A stretch of 64,000 bases of DNA from Aphrocallistes beatrix. Lineage: Eukaryota; Porifera; Hexactinellida; Sceptrulophora; Aphrocallistidae. The stretch covers positions 2,107,550-2,171,549 of the forward strand of contig OY725493.1 in assembly GCA_963281255.1 (NCBI GenBank), read 5' to 3'. Shown piece after piece: positions 31,009-40,530 of the stretch (within the stretch, counting starts at the first letter, position 1; the number at the start of each line of letters is the position of its first letter). The position numbers and the translations under genes are program-made. Below the pieces are notes generated by a model. That model saw nothing but the letters and a program-made list of their open reading frames with translations. It had not been told where the DNA came from and searched no databases.

Positions 31009-31448
31009 TTAATGGTAATTACGGGAAAAGGGCTTAGTAAACATACGTATTAATTAACAAATTGTTAGAAACCCCAAACATTTTCGAACAAAATCAGGTT
31101 CAAATTAGAGCTATGGTGTTTTAAAGACGAAAACAGTCAGAATTTGTTGAAGCTTTTGCCTTTAAAAATAATAACGCTCAATGCTTATATTTTGATTCTG
31201 AACCTTTATGATGAAAGAGCAGGCAAAAATAAGTCAAACTCAATAAGTTCGCTCTATTCTCAAAAATTCGGGAGGTCGAAAAGTTTTCAAAATTTCAACG
31301 ATTGTCTCACCAATATTTGGGTTAAAAAAAAGCCTCTCCAGGTTTTAGTCTATACGTTAGTAACTAATTTGAACTTGTTTATTGTTCAAAATTTTATTTT
31401 ATTTTCACATTTTTTGAATATAGGCCCTTTTCCCATAATTTACCCTTT
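31009..31448. mobile_element. Possible TIR element
   Basis: AATGGTAATTACGGGAAAAG at about 31011-31030 is mirrored by CTTTTCCCATAATTTACCCT near 31429-31448. The interior is AT-rich with no convincing gene. The ends match for about 25 bp with mismatches. Confidence 0.4.
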
Positions 31449-31572
31449 AATTAAATGAGAATATTAATTGAAAAGCAGTGAAATTATTTTCATGTAAAAT
31501 ACTCTATAAAGCATGGGAAAGAAAATCATATTTAGAAAAAGAGCTTAGGACAAACATTTAACTTCTCCAGAT

Positions 31573-32700
31573 TCAGAGGTATTTCCTAATGAGCGGTTCT
31601 AACTTTTCATAGCTGTATCGGTACTCGCCTTCTTTCTCTCTACACCTCTTCACACATCTGACAATAACGGGGGTAATTGTAATCAAACAGAGAGGTAGAA
31701 AAGTCAAATTTAGATAAACAAGATAAGCAAATTCCTCAACAAGCAAAATTACATATTTAATTAGATAGCTATCATTTATTTGTAGAAACAACGGGATAAT
31801 CACATTGTGATCTAATTCTATCTTGCAGGAGTTGAAGAGCAAAATTTTAAACAATCTTCCGATAAAATATCCTGATATAGCGAGAACGATGAGGAATGTA
31901 GATAAAAGTAGCACAATTCTGAATACGCGATAGAACTTGTAAGCAGATAATTGGTGAAGATAAAGTATTCTGTTGTTAGAATGCAGTCGGATCTCAGTTA
32001 GATTGGACCTGAGTACACGAGACAGTAATGACGTATCTCGCACTAGCAGGACCCAATTGATAAACCCCATCAAAGGAAAAACTAAAACCATCAAAAGCCA
32101 AGTGTATAGTGTAGAGCATAATGCGATTATTAATCCCTGCACATGACACCAGATAATATAATTAATGAGAGTTCGTTTGAAAGGATGGTTAAGATATCTC
32201 GCAGTGAGGTAACAAGATAAAATTGAAATGAGGGTTAAAAGAAGTGTGAACAATAAAGGAGAGATATTTTGTATTGAAGCGATGAATGGATACTCAACAT
32301 AAGTTAAAAACCATCCCTGAGAAACGCAATGCAAATTTCCAATCTGTATATTGGTAATGTTAGGAGTGACGGGTAGGTTTGAAATGATTGAGCTACTGAG
32401 TAGCGCGCTAATGATGCCCGCTATTTCAATGGAGCTACACACGATCATTATGACGTTTTTGATAATGTGCGTTTTAAGGTTGTATAGTTTCCGCTGCTTG
32501 GAAAGATATTGCACATCTGAGTAGAGAGGGTGTAGAACTGGAGTTCGTTGACATAGTTTGTATTGTTTATAGATGTTCCAGCATGTTCTAATGAAATAAA
32601 CATTCCAGAGAATCAGGAGAGAAATAGTCAGAGAAAATGTAAAATATATACTGATGGTAGAAATCTTCTTAGCCAAATATATTCTTTCTGATAATTTCAT
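31573..32700 (-). CDS. Orphan multi-pass membrane protein (about seven or eight segments)
   Basis: The 375-residue, single-exon protein is not recognised. Hydrophobic segments lie roughly at residues 16-37 (IYFTFSLTISLLILWNVYFI), 82-105, 143-165, 183-222 (long enough for two), 261-290 and 317-350 (perhaps two). Between them are short basic loops (CYLTARYLNHPFKR, RHL-type stretches) and a basic C-terminal tail (RCVKRCREKEGEYRYSYEKL). Several Asn-x-Ser/Thr sites fall in a loop after segment 2 (NITNIQ) and near segment 3. The topology would suit a 7TM receptor, but none of the class A, B, C or Frizzled hallmarks (DRY, NPxxY, EGF/GPS) is visible. The clean frame and length argue for a real gene in an otherwise transposon-rich region. 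Confidence 0.6.
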   Translation of the reverse strand: MKLSERIYLAKKISTISIYFTFSLTISLLILWNVYFIRTCWNIYKQYKLCQRTPVLHPLYSDVQYLSKQRKLYNLKTHIIKNVIMIVCSSIEIAGIISALLSSSIISNLPVTPNITNIQIGNLHCVSQGWFLTYVEYPFIASIQNISPLLFTLLLTLISILSCYLTARYLNHPFKRTLINYIIWCHVQGLIIALCSTLYTWLLMVLVFPLMGFINWVLLVRDTSLLSRVLRSNLTEIRLHSNNRILYLHQLSAYKFYRVFRIVLLLSTFLIVLAISGYFIGRLFKILLFNSCKIELDHNVIIPLFLQINDSYLIKYVILLVEEFAYLVYLNLTFLPLCLITITPVIVRCVKRCREKEGEYRYSYEKLEPLIRKYL

Positions 32701-33267
32701 AATAAATAATTTGTAGTATATATTTAATATTATCTTAAAACTACCTATATATACACGTAGATATACACAAAGGAGCTATTACAAAGGGAATTTTTAGTAA
32801 ATCTACCATAGTCATGCTGATGTGATATTGAACTACTTTTTAATTAAAAGTAGAATACCTAATTTTAAAAAAATTATATTGTTGACAGAACATTAAATAT
32901 ATGTATAGTACTACACTAGTTGTTGACTCTGTTGATGTCAGCAATGACCTGTGCAATTATGTGAAATAAGTATTTGTGTGCGTAAACACACGGTTCTTTG
33001 ATCCTAGCTGAGATTAGCTGGCGAACCGTTTGATTTCCTTGTGTTTTCCACCGGGATATTTTATTATTTGTGAATGTGGTGCAGTTTTTTAAAAATTTGA
33101 ACCTAACCTTTTGATTTCTGAAATCTACTAAATCATCATGATACGCAGCAATTTTGCGATATTTTCTATCCTGAATTGGTGGTACAACATAAAATATGGG
33201 TTCTAACTTCTAATTATTGCACTAACAAATTTAGTTAAATGTCAACCAAAATTTGTTATAACTCTCA

Positions 33268-33625
33268 CAAATTTAGTGAAAAGACTAACAAAATTAATGG
33301 AAGGTATAAAAAAAATGAATGAAAACTCTCACTAATTTTTTGCAAAGTCTAACAAAATTAATACAATAGCAAAGACATAATTTTCTCAGTTCAAAACTCA
33401 AAATGTTCGAGAATTCGATTCCTATCTCTATCTATCAATGTTGAAAATGAATGGTTGCCAACCGAACATCAGTATTCTATTTTCGTTTAACGATTTCGTG
33501 AGATATTTCACTAAATTTAAATTTAAATTTGTTAGACGTTGGATTAAGTTCATTAATTTTGTTATTCTTCTCATTAATTTTGTTATTCTTCTCATTAATT
33601 TTGTTAGTCTTTTCACTAATTAGGT
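33268..33625. repeat. Inverted repeat with an internal 18-bp tandem
   Basis: The left arm (TTTAGTGAAAAGACTAACAA plus AATTAATG) is inverted at 33593-33625. The right side also holds about three tandem units of TTCTCATTAATTTTGTTA. Probably the ends of a small non-autonomous element. Confidence 0.5.
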
Positions 33626-33833
33626 AGAGGTGATTTTTTAGTGACATTTGTTAGAGGTTGTCTTTTCGATAAAACGGGGATTTTATAGTCATGATGATGA
33701 TGTCGTCATGGTAATATGGAGCACACTTCTTCCCGGGGTGGGGGGAGGTTATTTTTAGTCAGCTCCTGTACCTATAGGGAGATCCTAATTTCGCATGTAG
33801 GATCTGATTTTTGCACCAAATTGTGAATATATA

Positions 33834-33909
33834 CAGGATGTCTCAAAAGCCCGGTTGTACAATCAATATTTAATAATAAAACCGGAAAACCTTTGAGACA
33901 CGCACCCTG
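33834..33909. mobile_element. 76-bp MITE with TA duplication
   Basis: Ends CAGGATGTCTCAAAAGCCCG and AACCTTTGAGACACGCACCCTG, flanked by TA. The form of the ends is like that of the middle element at 25826-26676 (CAGGGTGTTTCA), so the two may use a related Tc1/mariner-type transposase. Confidence 0.65.
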
Positions 33910-34168
33910 TAGTTTATTGGGAGGGGTTCAGGATTTAAAACTACTACTTTTCTATTAAATATTTTACTCTCGGGGCTTGCACGCTTCGCTTGCTCCGTGC
34001 CTGATTCTTTAGGTCATCGAAGGATCTTCGCAGGCCCGGGCCTGTGCGACTGGCTACGCCACTGCGTAATCTATAATCAGTATTAGAAATTCTACACACG
34101 ATATTCCAATCTTCCCTACAGCTTCAACCTCAATAAAATACAAGTATACACACAGATGAATACTATAT

Positions 34169-35050
34169 CTAGAAACATTGCAGAGTATGACTAGGATTGT
34201 AGGATGAAACGTAAATAATTCCTTTCTTTGAAATAGCAACGCCAAAGGTTTGTATAAACTCGCCTAACTCCTCTCCATGTTTACCAATTGTGTGCATAAG
34301 CTTTCCTGACCCGCTAAATATTCTTACAGTGTGGTTTTCACAGTCACTAATGATGATATTACCTACTTTGTCTAAACAGAAGAATGCGGGAAAATATACA
34401 ATTCCTCTTTTCATTTTATCAGAAATACAAGATCTTAGTAGGTCTCCTTTTCTATCAAAATAGTGGATGCATTTGTCATTCCAATCTAACACTATAATGT
34501 ATTGCGAAGTAAGTTTAACATCTTTTGGCTGACGAACTTTCTCTTTTCCGATATTATGTTTAAAATTGAGATCTCCTGAGAAGACAGAAATTCTGTGGTT
34601 GAAGTGATCTGCTATATACACATCTCCATTCGTGTCGACAGCTAACCCCTCAGGCCAGTCAAGCTCTCCGTCTTTTGCCCCCTTGCTGCCAGTCTTATGA
34701 ATCAGCTTGAGATCAGGTTTGCTATATTTCAGTAGGATGTGCTGAGGCAGATCTGTGATATAGATGAATTCCTCTGTCACTGCTATGCCCCAAGGACCCA
34801 TAAGGTCTTTCTCACCAAAATATGACAGGAAATCTCCTTTGAAAGATAACACGTGAATGCGGGTATTCGCTAAATCAACCACGTAAACTTTCTCAAAAGA
34901 TTCATCAAGAGCTAAGCCCCTCGTTCCTCTAAACTCGTGATCGCCTTTCCCAAATTTTCCAGCCGTTAGGATTGGTTCTGTCTTTAGAGAATAATCGATC
35001 TCAGACTTCTCACATTGACTAGAATCTTCATAGGCAATTTTGCTGGCCAT
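34169..35050 (-). CDS. NHL-repeat protein
   Basis: The single-exon protein of 293 residues is almost entirely NHL beta-propeller: at least five or six repeats with the hallmark aliphatic-Asp-x-x-Asn-x-arg-aliphatic turn. Examples are KVYVVDLANTRIHVLSFKGD, DVYIADHFNHRISVFSGD and NIIISDCENHTVRIFSGSG, with GLALDESFEKV and GLAVDTNGDV as lead-in strands. There is no RING, B-box, coiled coil, signal peptide or membrane segment, so it is not a full TRIM2/3/32-type ligase. Proteins of only NHL repeats usually bind RNA or protein partners; this one cannot be assigned. A broken paralogue lies at 27193-27930, so the family has duplicated locally. Confidence 0.8.
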   Translation of the reverse strand: MASKIAYEDSSQCEKSEIDYSLKTEPILTAGKFGKGDHEFRGTRGLALDESFEKVYVVDLANTRIHVLSFKGDFLSYFGEKDLMGPWGIAVTEEFIYITDLPQHILLKYSKPDLKLIHKTGSKGAKDGELDWPEGLAVDTNGDVYIADHFNHRISVFSGDLNFKHNIGKEKVRQPKDVKLTSQYIIVLDWNDKCIHYFDRKGDLLRSCISDKMKRGIVYFPAFFCLDKVGNIIISDCENHTVRIFSGSGKLMHTIGKHGEELGEFIQTFGVAISKKGIIYVSSYNPSHTLQCF

Positions 35051-35406
35051 TCATACTTAGGTTCTAATGGTTTGATAAGTATGCATACAACTTAACTGTT
35101 TAAATGGGAATGGATTGATTGGATTACAATTAGCACACCGGTGGGTGAATACGCGACATAGTCAAGTGCCCAATAATATCAACAGATACATATCGTGATT
35201 CGTGACAACAAACAAACTTATCTGGTGATCATGAAAATGTAATTAATCAGGAAATAAAATACTTTAATTGGTAATTAACTAAAATACAACTTTATAAGAT
35301 GCTGTGTATCGAGCAGATTTGAGTTGACTAATGAAGTGAGTCCATTCCACAGTGTGAAATACTGCTTACTGCTTAAAGTGAGAAGTGGTCTAACTCCCAT
35401 ACGCTG
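35051..35406. other. Spacer NHL gene to SNAPC3
   Basis: About 350 bp, AT-rich, with no element or gene seen. It should contain the NHL gene promoter and the SNAPC3 3' UTR. Confidence 0.4.
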
Positions 35407-37325
35407 TCATACTTTATCCACGTGTGGATAAGCCTGGAACTTACACAGCTTACTCTCGTCTTCTCCATAATGTAACGCCATGAAACATTTATCACAGAAG
35501 TAGGAAGGATGCTCGAAGGCTAGCTCGTCATTACATGTCAGCCACTTGGCAGTGAACACGTGGCATATCGAACATCGGCGACGTCGGTATTTCCCTTTAA
35601 ATGTGAGTAGTGGGTATTCGTTAACATTAGGATTGTCATCCTCCATCGCAGCCCTGATGTCTCTAATCATGAACACGTGCTCGCAGTTCCCGTGGTGATG
35701 GAAGAGGTAAGGGTATCCCATTTTGACGGTCAGATCTTCAAACCGCACACCTGTGACAAAGAAAGTTGTGGTTAGTTCGGAATGGGATTTTTAACAGAGA
35801 ATCGTCTTAATACATTCAACGATTTCTGATGTCAAAACTATGTTCAAGATATTATGCGAAAGTCATCATACCTTTCATGTCTTTGCTGGTGAATATCGGG
35901 AGATCTTCGTTGGGAAGAGTTCGAGAGGCGAAGGAATTCCTTGGTCGACCATGTATCTTAGACGTCGCCCATTTCGTAATAAGCTTAGAGCAATCTTTAG
36001 CCCCCGGTTGAGTCATGTCATTGTAGAAAGTGTTCTCGATGAGGAAGAATGCAGAAGTAGACTTGAAGGTCCGACCCTCCAGTGCCTTTAGCCTATCTGG
36101 ACAGGTTGAGAACTCCTCCGGAGCCACATAGTCCATCACGCAGTACAACTTATCTAGACGATGATACTTGTTGCATGTACGTACACGTGGTGGCTATCGA
36201 TGCTTTTAAATGATTGTATTTTAGTGTGTCAAATACTAAAAACTTTTGTTTGAAGCATTGCTAGCACTCACCTTAAGAATCACTTGTATCAACACTCAGT
36301 ACATTTGATTACGAGTTCTATCTTAAATATTTTATTTTCCTAAAGTGAAATTGTGCCAATTTTGATGACGTGAAAATGTTAGCAGGACGAACTCAGCTAG
36401 AGCCAGGACCCAAATTCCTCTAATTAGTGCTCGAATATACAACTGTGTTAAACTGACCAAGCAAAGCTTTAATTGGCTGAGAAGCGAGCACCAGGAATTC
36501 CTGGTCCTTCTTCTTTAGTATCGGATGGAAGACTGTAATGGTGAGCACAAGTTCATTCGGTTCTATCTGATCCATCGGAACCGGTTCGTGAATGGGAGCT
36601 ATCTTGCTAACTGTGTTGACGCTGTCTTTGGACCAGATGCTCCCCGTCTCTCTCCGTCTGGTGCGGAGACGGAACAGACTAAAATCTGAAGCGTTCGGGA
36701 TCAAATCTAAGCAGGAAGTTAACCTGACATTGATATAGTACTGTGCTATGCTAAGTCAGGGTTCTGCCCAGGATTGTGAGAGAGAGGTACCGGTATTCAG
36801 ATTTTAAGCTCCTCCTCTAATTGCCGAATTGCAAGCAAAACTATAAAGTGTCATGTGTGTAATATATTAGGATACAAAATGGGTGAATAATATAATATTT
36901 TCGAGGTAGTCGGGTCGATAGGAGCTGCTGGTCGGGAATCCTAAGAGGTGGTCGATACGACAGCTCAAACCAACGTGGACAGAACCCAGAATAATAAAAG
37001 TGAAATATAATTTTGTAAACTCACCCAATGTATTCATATTCAAGTTCTTGAGTACATCATCTCCTTCACGATGCTGCAGACCTTCCACAGAGCATATCCG
37101 CTCTATATCTGCCAGGACGGGTTCGTCTATGCCCATCTCTTCACAGAGGTTATCTCTATCCGAGACAGGACCTTGCTTGAATGGATGCTGCTCGAGATAG
37201 GAGAATAGAATGCGCTTGAACTCTCCAATGTTGATATAGTCAGAGACATCTGAGAACTGCTGCGACTTCAAGGAGTTAGGGAGATTAATCGGACCAGGCA
37301 GTGATGAAGTGGAATTAGTCGCCAT
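35407..37325 (-). CDS. SNAPC3: SNAPC3, snRNA-activating complex subunit 3 (SNAP50)
   Basis: Four exons, 37325-37025, 36706-36458, 36153-35872 and 35750-35407, join with GT-AG borders, all in phase 1, giving 391 residues (human 411). Exon 1 holds YINIGEFKRILFSYLEQ and IERICSVEGLQ, as in SNAP50. Exons 2 and 3 carry LVLTITVFHP, KKDQEFLVLASQPI, LYCVMDYVAPEEFS and FLIENTFYNDM. The last exon has MGYPYLFHHHGNCEHVFMIR and the zinc-binding region (RRRRCSICHVFTAKWLTCND, SYFCDKCFMALHY) that defines the family. SNAPC3 is the DNA-contacting subunit of the complex that recognises the proximal element of snRNA promoters for RNA polymerases II and III. Introns are 318, 304 and 121 bp. Confidence 0.93.
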
Positions 37326-37588
37326 GGAAGCGTAATGGAGACTGTCTACTTGATCTAAGCACCGTGTGACTTTATGTTATAATATCTATTAGTAGCACTG
37401 AAAAATAACAAAAGGCGTAGTACTCTTTTAGTTGCCTCACTGAGGTATTGAAAAGTCGAGAGAGCATGCTCGTTAGGTCGAGAGAGCATGCTCCTTACAT
37501 TTCTACATTCTTTACATTTTTTACACCTTCCAAATGTCTTGAAAAGTTAATTAGGCTTTACCAATATCTGCTGATTTGTATACGTATA

Positions 37589-37837
37589 CTCTGCCTGGCC
37601 AAAAGTATTGGGACACATTCTAATGTGTGCCACCATGTGCCATAAGTGGCACAGGTGGCAGGGAAACGGGCCCATTGAAGGAAATCAACAAAAGTTTAGT
37701 GGAAGAGGTCGGAGGGACAGTTTCTATTGATATCACAATGTTTTTACACTTGTTTAATATTGTATTCGATGGGTTGTGCCACTTTGGCAAAAGTGGCACA
37801 CATTAGAATGTGTTCCAATACTTTTGGCCAAGCAGTG
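37589..37837. mobile_element. Tc1-type MITE
   Basis: The right end, read inward, is CACTGCTTGGCCAAAAGTAT; the left is CTCTGCCTGGCCAAAAGTAT. Inverted repeats extend about 45 bp (GGGACACATTCTAATGTGTG). TA flanks both ends. The termini closely resemble Tc1 ends. It lies immediately upstream of, and overlaps, the open frame of the NRF1-like gene. Confidence 0.8.
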
Positions 37838-39259
37838 TATATTAGTCCGGATTTGTTTCTGAGTACATTTATTTTTCCTCCAATTCCAAAATGCCTGATA
37901 ACAAAAGGAAATGCGAGAGAAATCCTCTCGCACACTCGAGATCGCTTTAAGGAAATTACTAACGAGGCTGTTGGTTTAGTTTTCACTTGGAATGGTGGCC
38001 TAACGGTTCTAGGATCCAACGCCTTCAAAGGATTCGTATCTGAGAATAAAGATCAGGTGTGGGAAGCTGTGGGCCTCACGAAATCCATTGATTATTCTAT
38101 TACAAAGGCATTGCTAGATCAGAAAATGAAGAGTGACATTGGTGATCTTGGGAAACTAAACGTTCTATCTCTTCGAAAGCATGTATCATGGCTACTTCAA
38201 TGTCAACTTGGTATGTTAAAATAATTTTTGGCATCACATCTTAAATTGTTTAAATTTCACTTGTAAATTCTAATGCTTAAATTTGAAGTATAACATTTTT
38301 TGCTATTCTTTGACTAGCGCTTAAAATAATATCTCGCCAACACTCGAGTTAGACTTTCTACAATATTAAATTCTATTAAAATACCTAAAAATATATTTAT
38401 ATGTTGGTTAGTAATATTTTTTCCTAAATTACATGTCCCCCCGCATTATCACTATAATATCTGCCGTATTATGGACCTTTTGGGTCAGGGGACCAAAGGT
38501 GTCCTAGCAAACTCAATTTAGATAAATTCTTTTAAATTAATGACAACAGGCTTTGTTAGCGATATTTTTTATTAAACTGTAAATTGTACCCCCTCCCCTG
38601 ACTGTAATGGAATTGCTATGCAACTAGTAAACTAATTGACCTTCCTTGAGCGTTATGATTATATTCCTCAATTAATTTTTTTTTCAATTTCAAACTAAAA
38701 CAACGATATTTATGCGCCAAACACTTATTCGTGTCAGATTTATATCGATATGTTAATGTATTGATTATAAACACTTCAATAAACACTTCATTTGTACTCA
38801 TTTTATATTAATATCTTGCATATAGGAAGAACTCGCCATTTTTGGAACAAACAGGATCTAAAGCCTAAATGGTGGCAGAAGATGTGCCCTTCAGAAACAC
38901 TCGAGGATGCAAAAAGAATTCCTTACTTAAGATTCTCAGATAAAATTTTTATTCAATCTACAAATTCTTTTTCACCTACAGAGACATTAGGGAATCAATC
39001 TCCTCTGATTGACCCAAAAGATTTAACTGTTCTTCCTGAAAATGAACAGTTATCTGTAATTTCATCTGAGGACATTGTAGATTATTCTAACGAGTCCATG
39101 TTTCATGGGTTATCCGCACCCTCACTCACACAGCAACCCGAAGCACCTAATTCTCCAACTCCATCTTTGGTAACATTATGTGGAGCAAAACCATTAGTAC
39201 CAGATCAGTATTTTCCAGATTTTACCTTCCTCTATCATAATTTGGACATATTGATCTAA
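37727..39259 (+). CDS. NRF1-like: NRF1/P3A2/Ewg-type DNA-binding protein within a TIR element
   Basis: Two exons, ending at 38210 and starting at 38826, join in phase 1 (CTTG/GTATGT donor, TTGCATATAG acceptor). The product aligns with the NRF1 DNA-binding domain: HTRDRFKEITNEAVGLVF, then FKGFVSENKDQVWEAV (human PLENVVRKYKSMILEDL), LNVLSLRKHVSWLLQCQL (human TQAQLRAFIPEMLKYS), and, across the junction, GRTRHFWNKQDLKPKWWQKM (human GRGKPGWGKESCKPIWWPED). The C-terminal 110 residues are Ser/Pro-rich and unrelated to the vertebrate activation domain. NRF1-type proteins are transcription factors that bind palindromic GCGC-type sites as dimers. The start is unclear: the ATGs at 37727 and 37808 lie in a MITE, so an upstream exon or a truncated gene is possible. 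It is the only spliced, phase-consistent gene seen on the plus strand, and the inverted repeats around it raise the question of capture by a transposon. Confidence 0.7.
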
Positions 39260-39476
39260 GAGAGATATATCCAAATGCAATTCATCACCCTCTGATGGAT
39301 AATCTATAACACATAATGAAAATATTATTAAAATATCTGTAATCTTAATTAGAACAAGCGATCAAAATTAAATTGTGTTGAGATAAATACATTATTGAAT
39401 GCTCACTTGTTTTAGGTGAAATTAATATACTTGTATCTAATGCCAATGGGTTGGTATTTACTGATTGAATCTACTA

Positions 39477-39626
39477 CAGGGGTTCTCAAACCTTTTTTGT
39501 CGCGACCCCAATTTCTAACATATTTTGGTACTAAGTTACTTGTATATTTCTATATCTTTATGTGACCCCACAAGAACTAAGTGGCGATCCCACTTGAGGT
39601 CGCGACCCACACTTTGAGAAACGCTG
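39477..39626. mobile_element. hAT MITE with perfect 8-bp duplication
   Basis: Ends CAGGGGTTCTCAAACC and TTTGAGAAACGCTG with GTCGCGACCC inside each end, flanked on both sides by ATCTACTA. The end sequence is the classic hAT (Charlie-like) form. It is inserted in the TIR element at 37448-40036, so it is younger than that element. Confidence 0.9.
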
Positions 39627-40036
39627 ATCTACTACATGTGTCCTAGTAGATACTTATCGTATGGAGTATCACTAATAAATAGTCCTGATGTAAAATTAGT
39701 TTAAATTGGTTCGAAATATTTCGTATATGTAATAACTTCCTACATTTATAATGTAGGTATGATGGAGTACGTATACCAAGGGCTATATATAAACCTATCT
39801 ATTAAGCAGTGGTTTATAAAAGCCTCTTAAATTTTTGTTACTCATGTATGACAGGAGGAATATACAATTGAGCAATGGACGCCATAGCATATTAACCGCC
39901 CTGGCAACGGTAAGAGCATTAGGAATGAATAAATAAGATGAATTTGTAGAACATCCTCTTTCGATCTAAGGATGCTCTCTCGACTTAACGAGCATGCTCT
40001 CTCGACCTAACGAGCATGCTCTCTCTCGACTTTTAA

Positions 40037-40530
40037 TTATAAGGAGGGGCTCACTCTGTTATCCGTAATAAAAGATTGATAATTCAGCAGGGTGTGTTAG
40101 ATTAGAACGCGTTCCGGGATCAGTGAAATTATTCTTGTGTAACAGAGATGGTCATTGAGACGAGATTTACATTAAACACCACTTGTGGTCCTAGTTGAGG
40201 CTAGTCTCCATCGACATACCTATCCAAGTATTATATAACTTACCACAGAGATGCTCCAAAATTAATTAATGACATTCGAATTATTATATAAAATATACTT
40301 CTTGCGCTACTTGGATGTTTGTAGCAAATATGTAGTATCAAATGGTAGCATAATATACATATATACTTGTATCTCGTATAAACTTCACACATACTATACA
40401 TGCATATATATGACAAGCATGCTTCTAATCTACATATATATCTACACTAGTTAATAGTGCATGCCTGGGGAAATCAAGTTTCTATTACAACAATATTACA
40501 ATCTACATATTAATACTCCTCTGAAGTTAT
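40037..40530. other. Spacer downstream of the adhesion GPCR
   Basis: AT-rich with no gene or element identified. The GPCR 3' UTR should be here. Confidence 0.4.

Larger units (their letters stand above)
32701..34168. other. Spacer with small repeats
   Basis: AT-rich with no gene recognised. It contains a foldback repeat (33268-33625) and a 76-bp MITE (33834-33909). Near 33765-33830 is a partial copy of the element-D end (CTATAGGGAGATCC). At about 33970-34065 is a C/G-rich stretch with several small palindromes. Confidence 0.4.
37448..40036. mobile_element. 2.6-kb TIR-bounded element carrying an NRF1-like gene
   Basis: The left end (37448) reads TTGAAAAGTCGAGAGAGCAT and runs through GCTCGTTAGGTCGAGAGAGC. 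The right end (about 39965-40036) is the inverted form. The terminal repeats are made of units of about 21 bp (GTCGAGAGAGCATGCTCGTT), two at the left and three or four at the right, perhaps transposase-binding sites. The same terminal motif bounds the 295-bp element at 58413-58707. Inside lie a plus-strand spliced gene with an NRF1-type DNA-binding domain, a Tc1-type MITE (37589-37837) and a hAT MITE (39477-39626). No recognisable transposase is seen. The left side has TA next to it; the right side does not show a clean duplication. Confidence 0.65.

Noticed and set aside
30472-31458. Several frames of 67-104 codons on both strands
   Set aside because: They overlap foldback and TIR repeats and are not conserved with anything I know.
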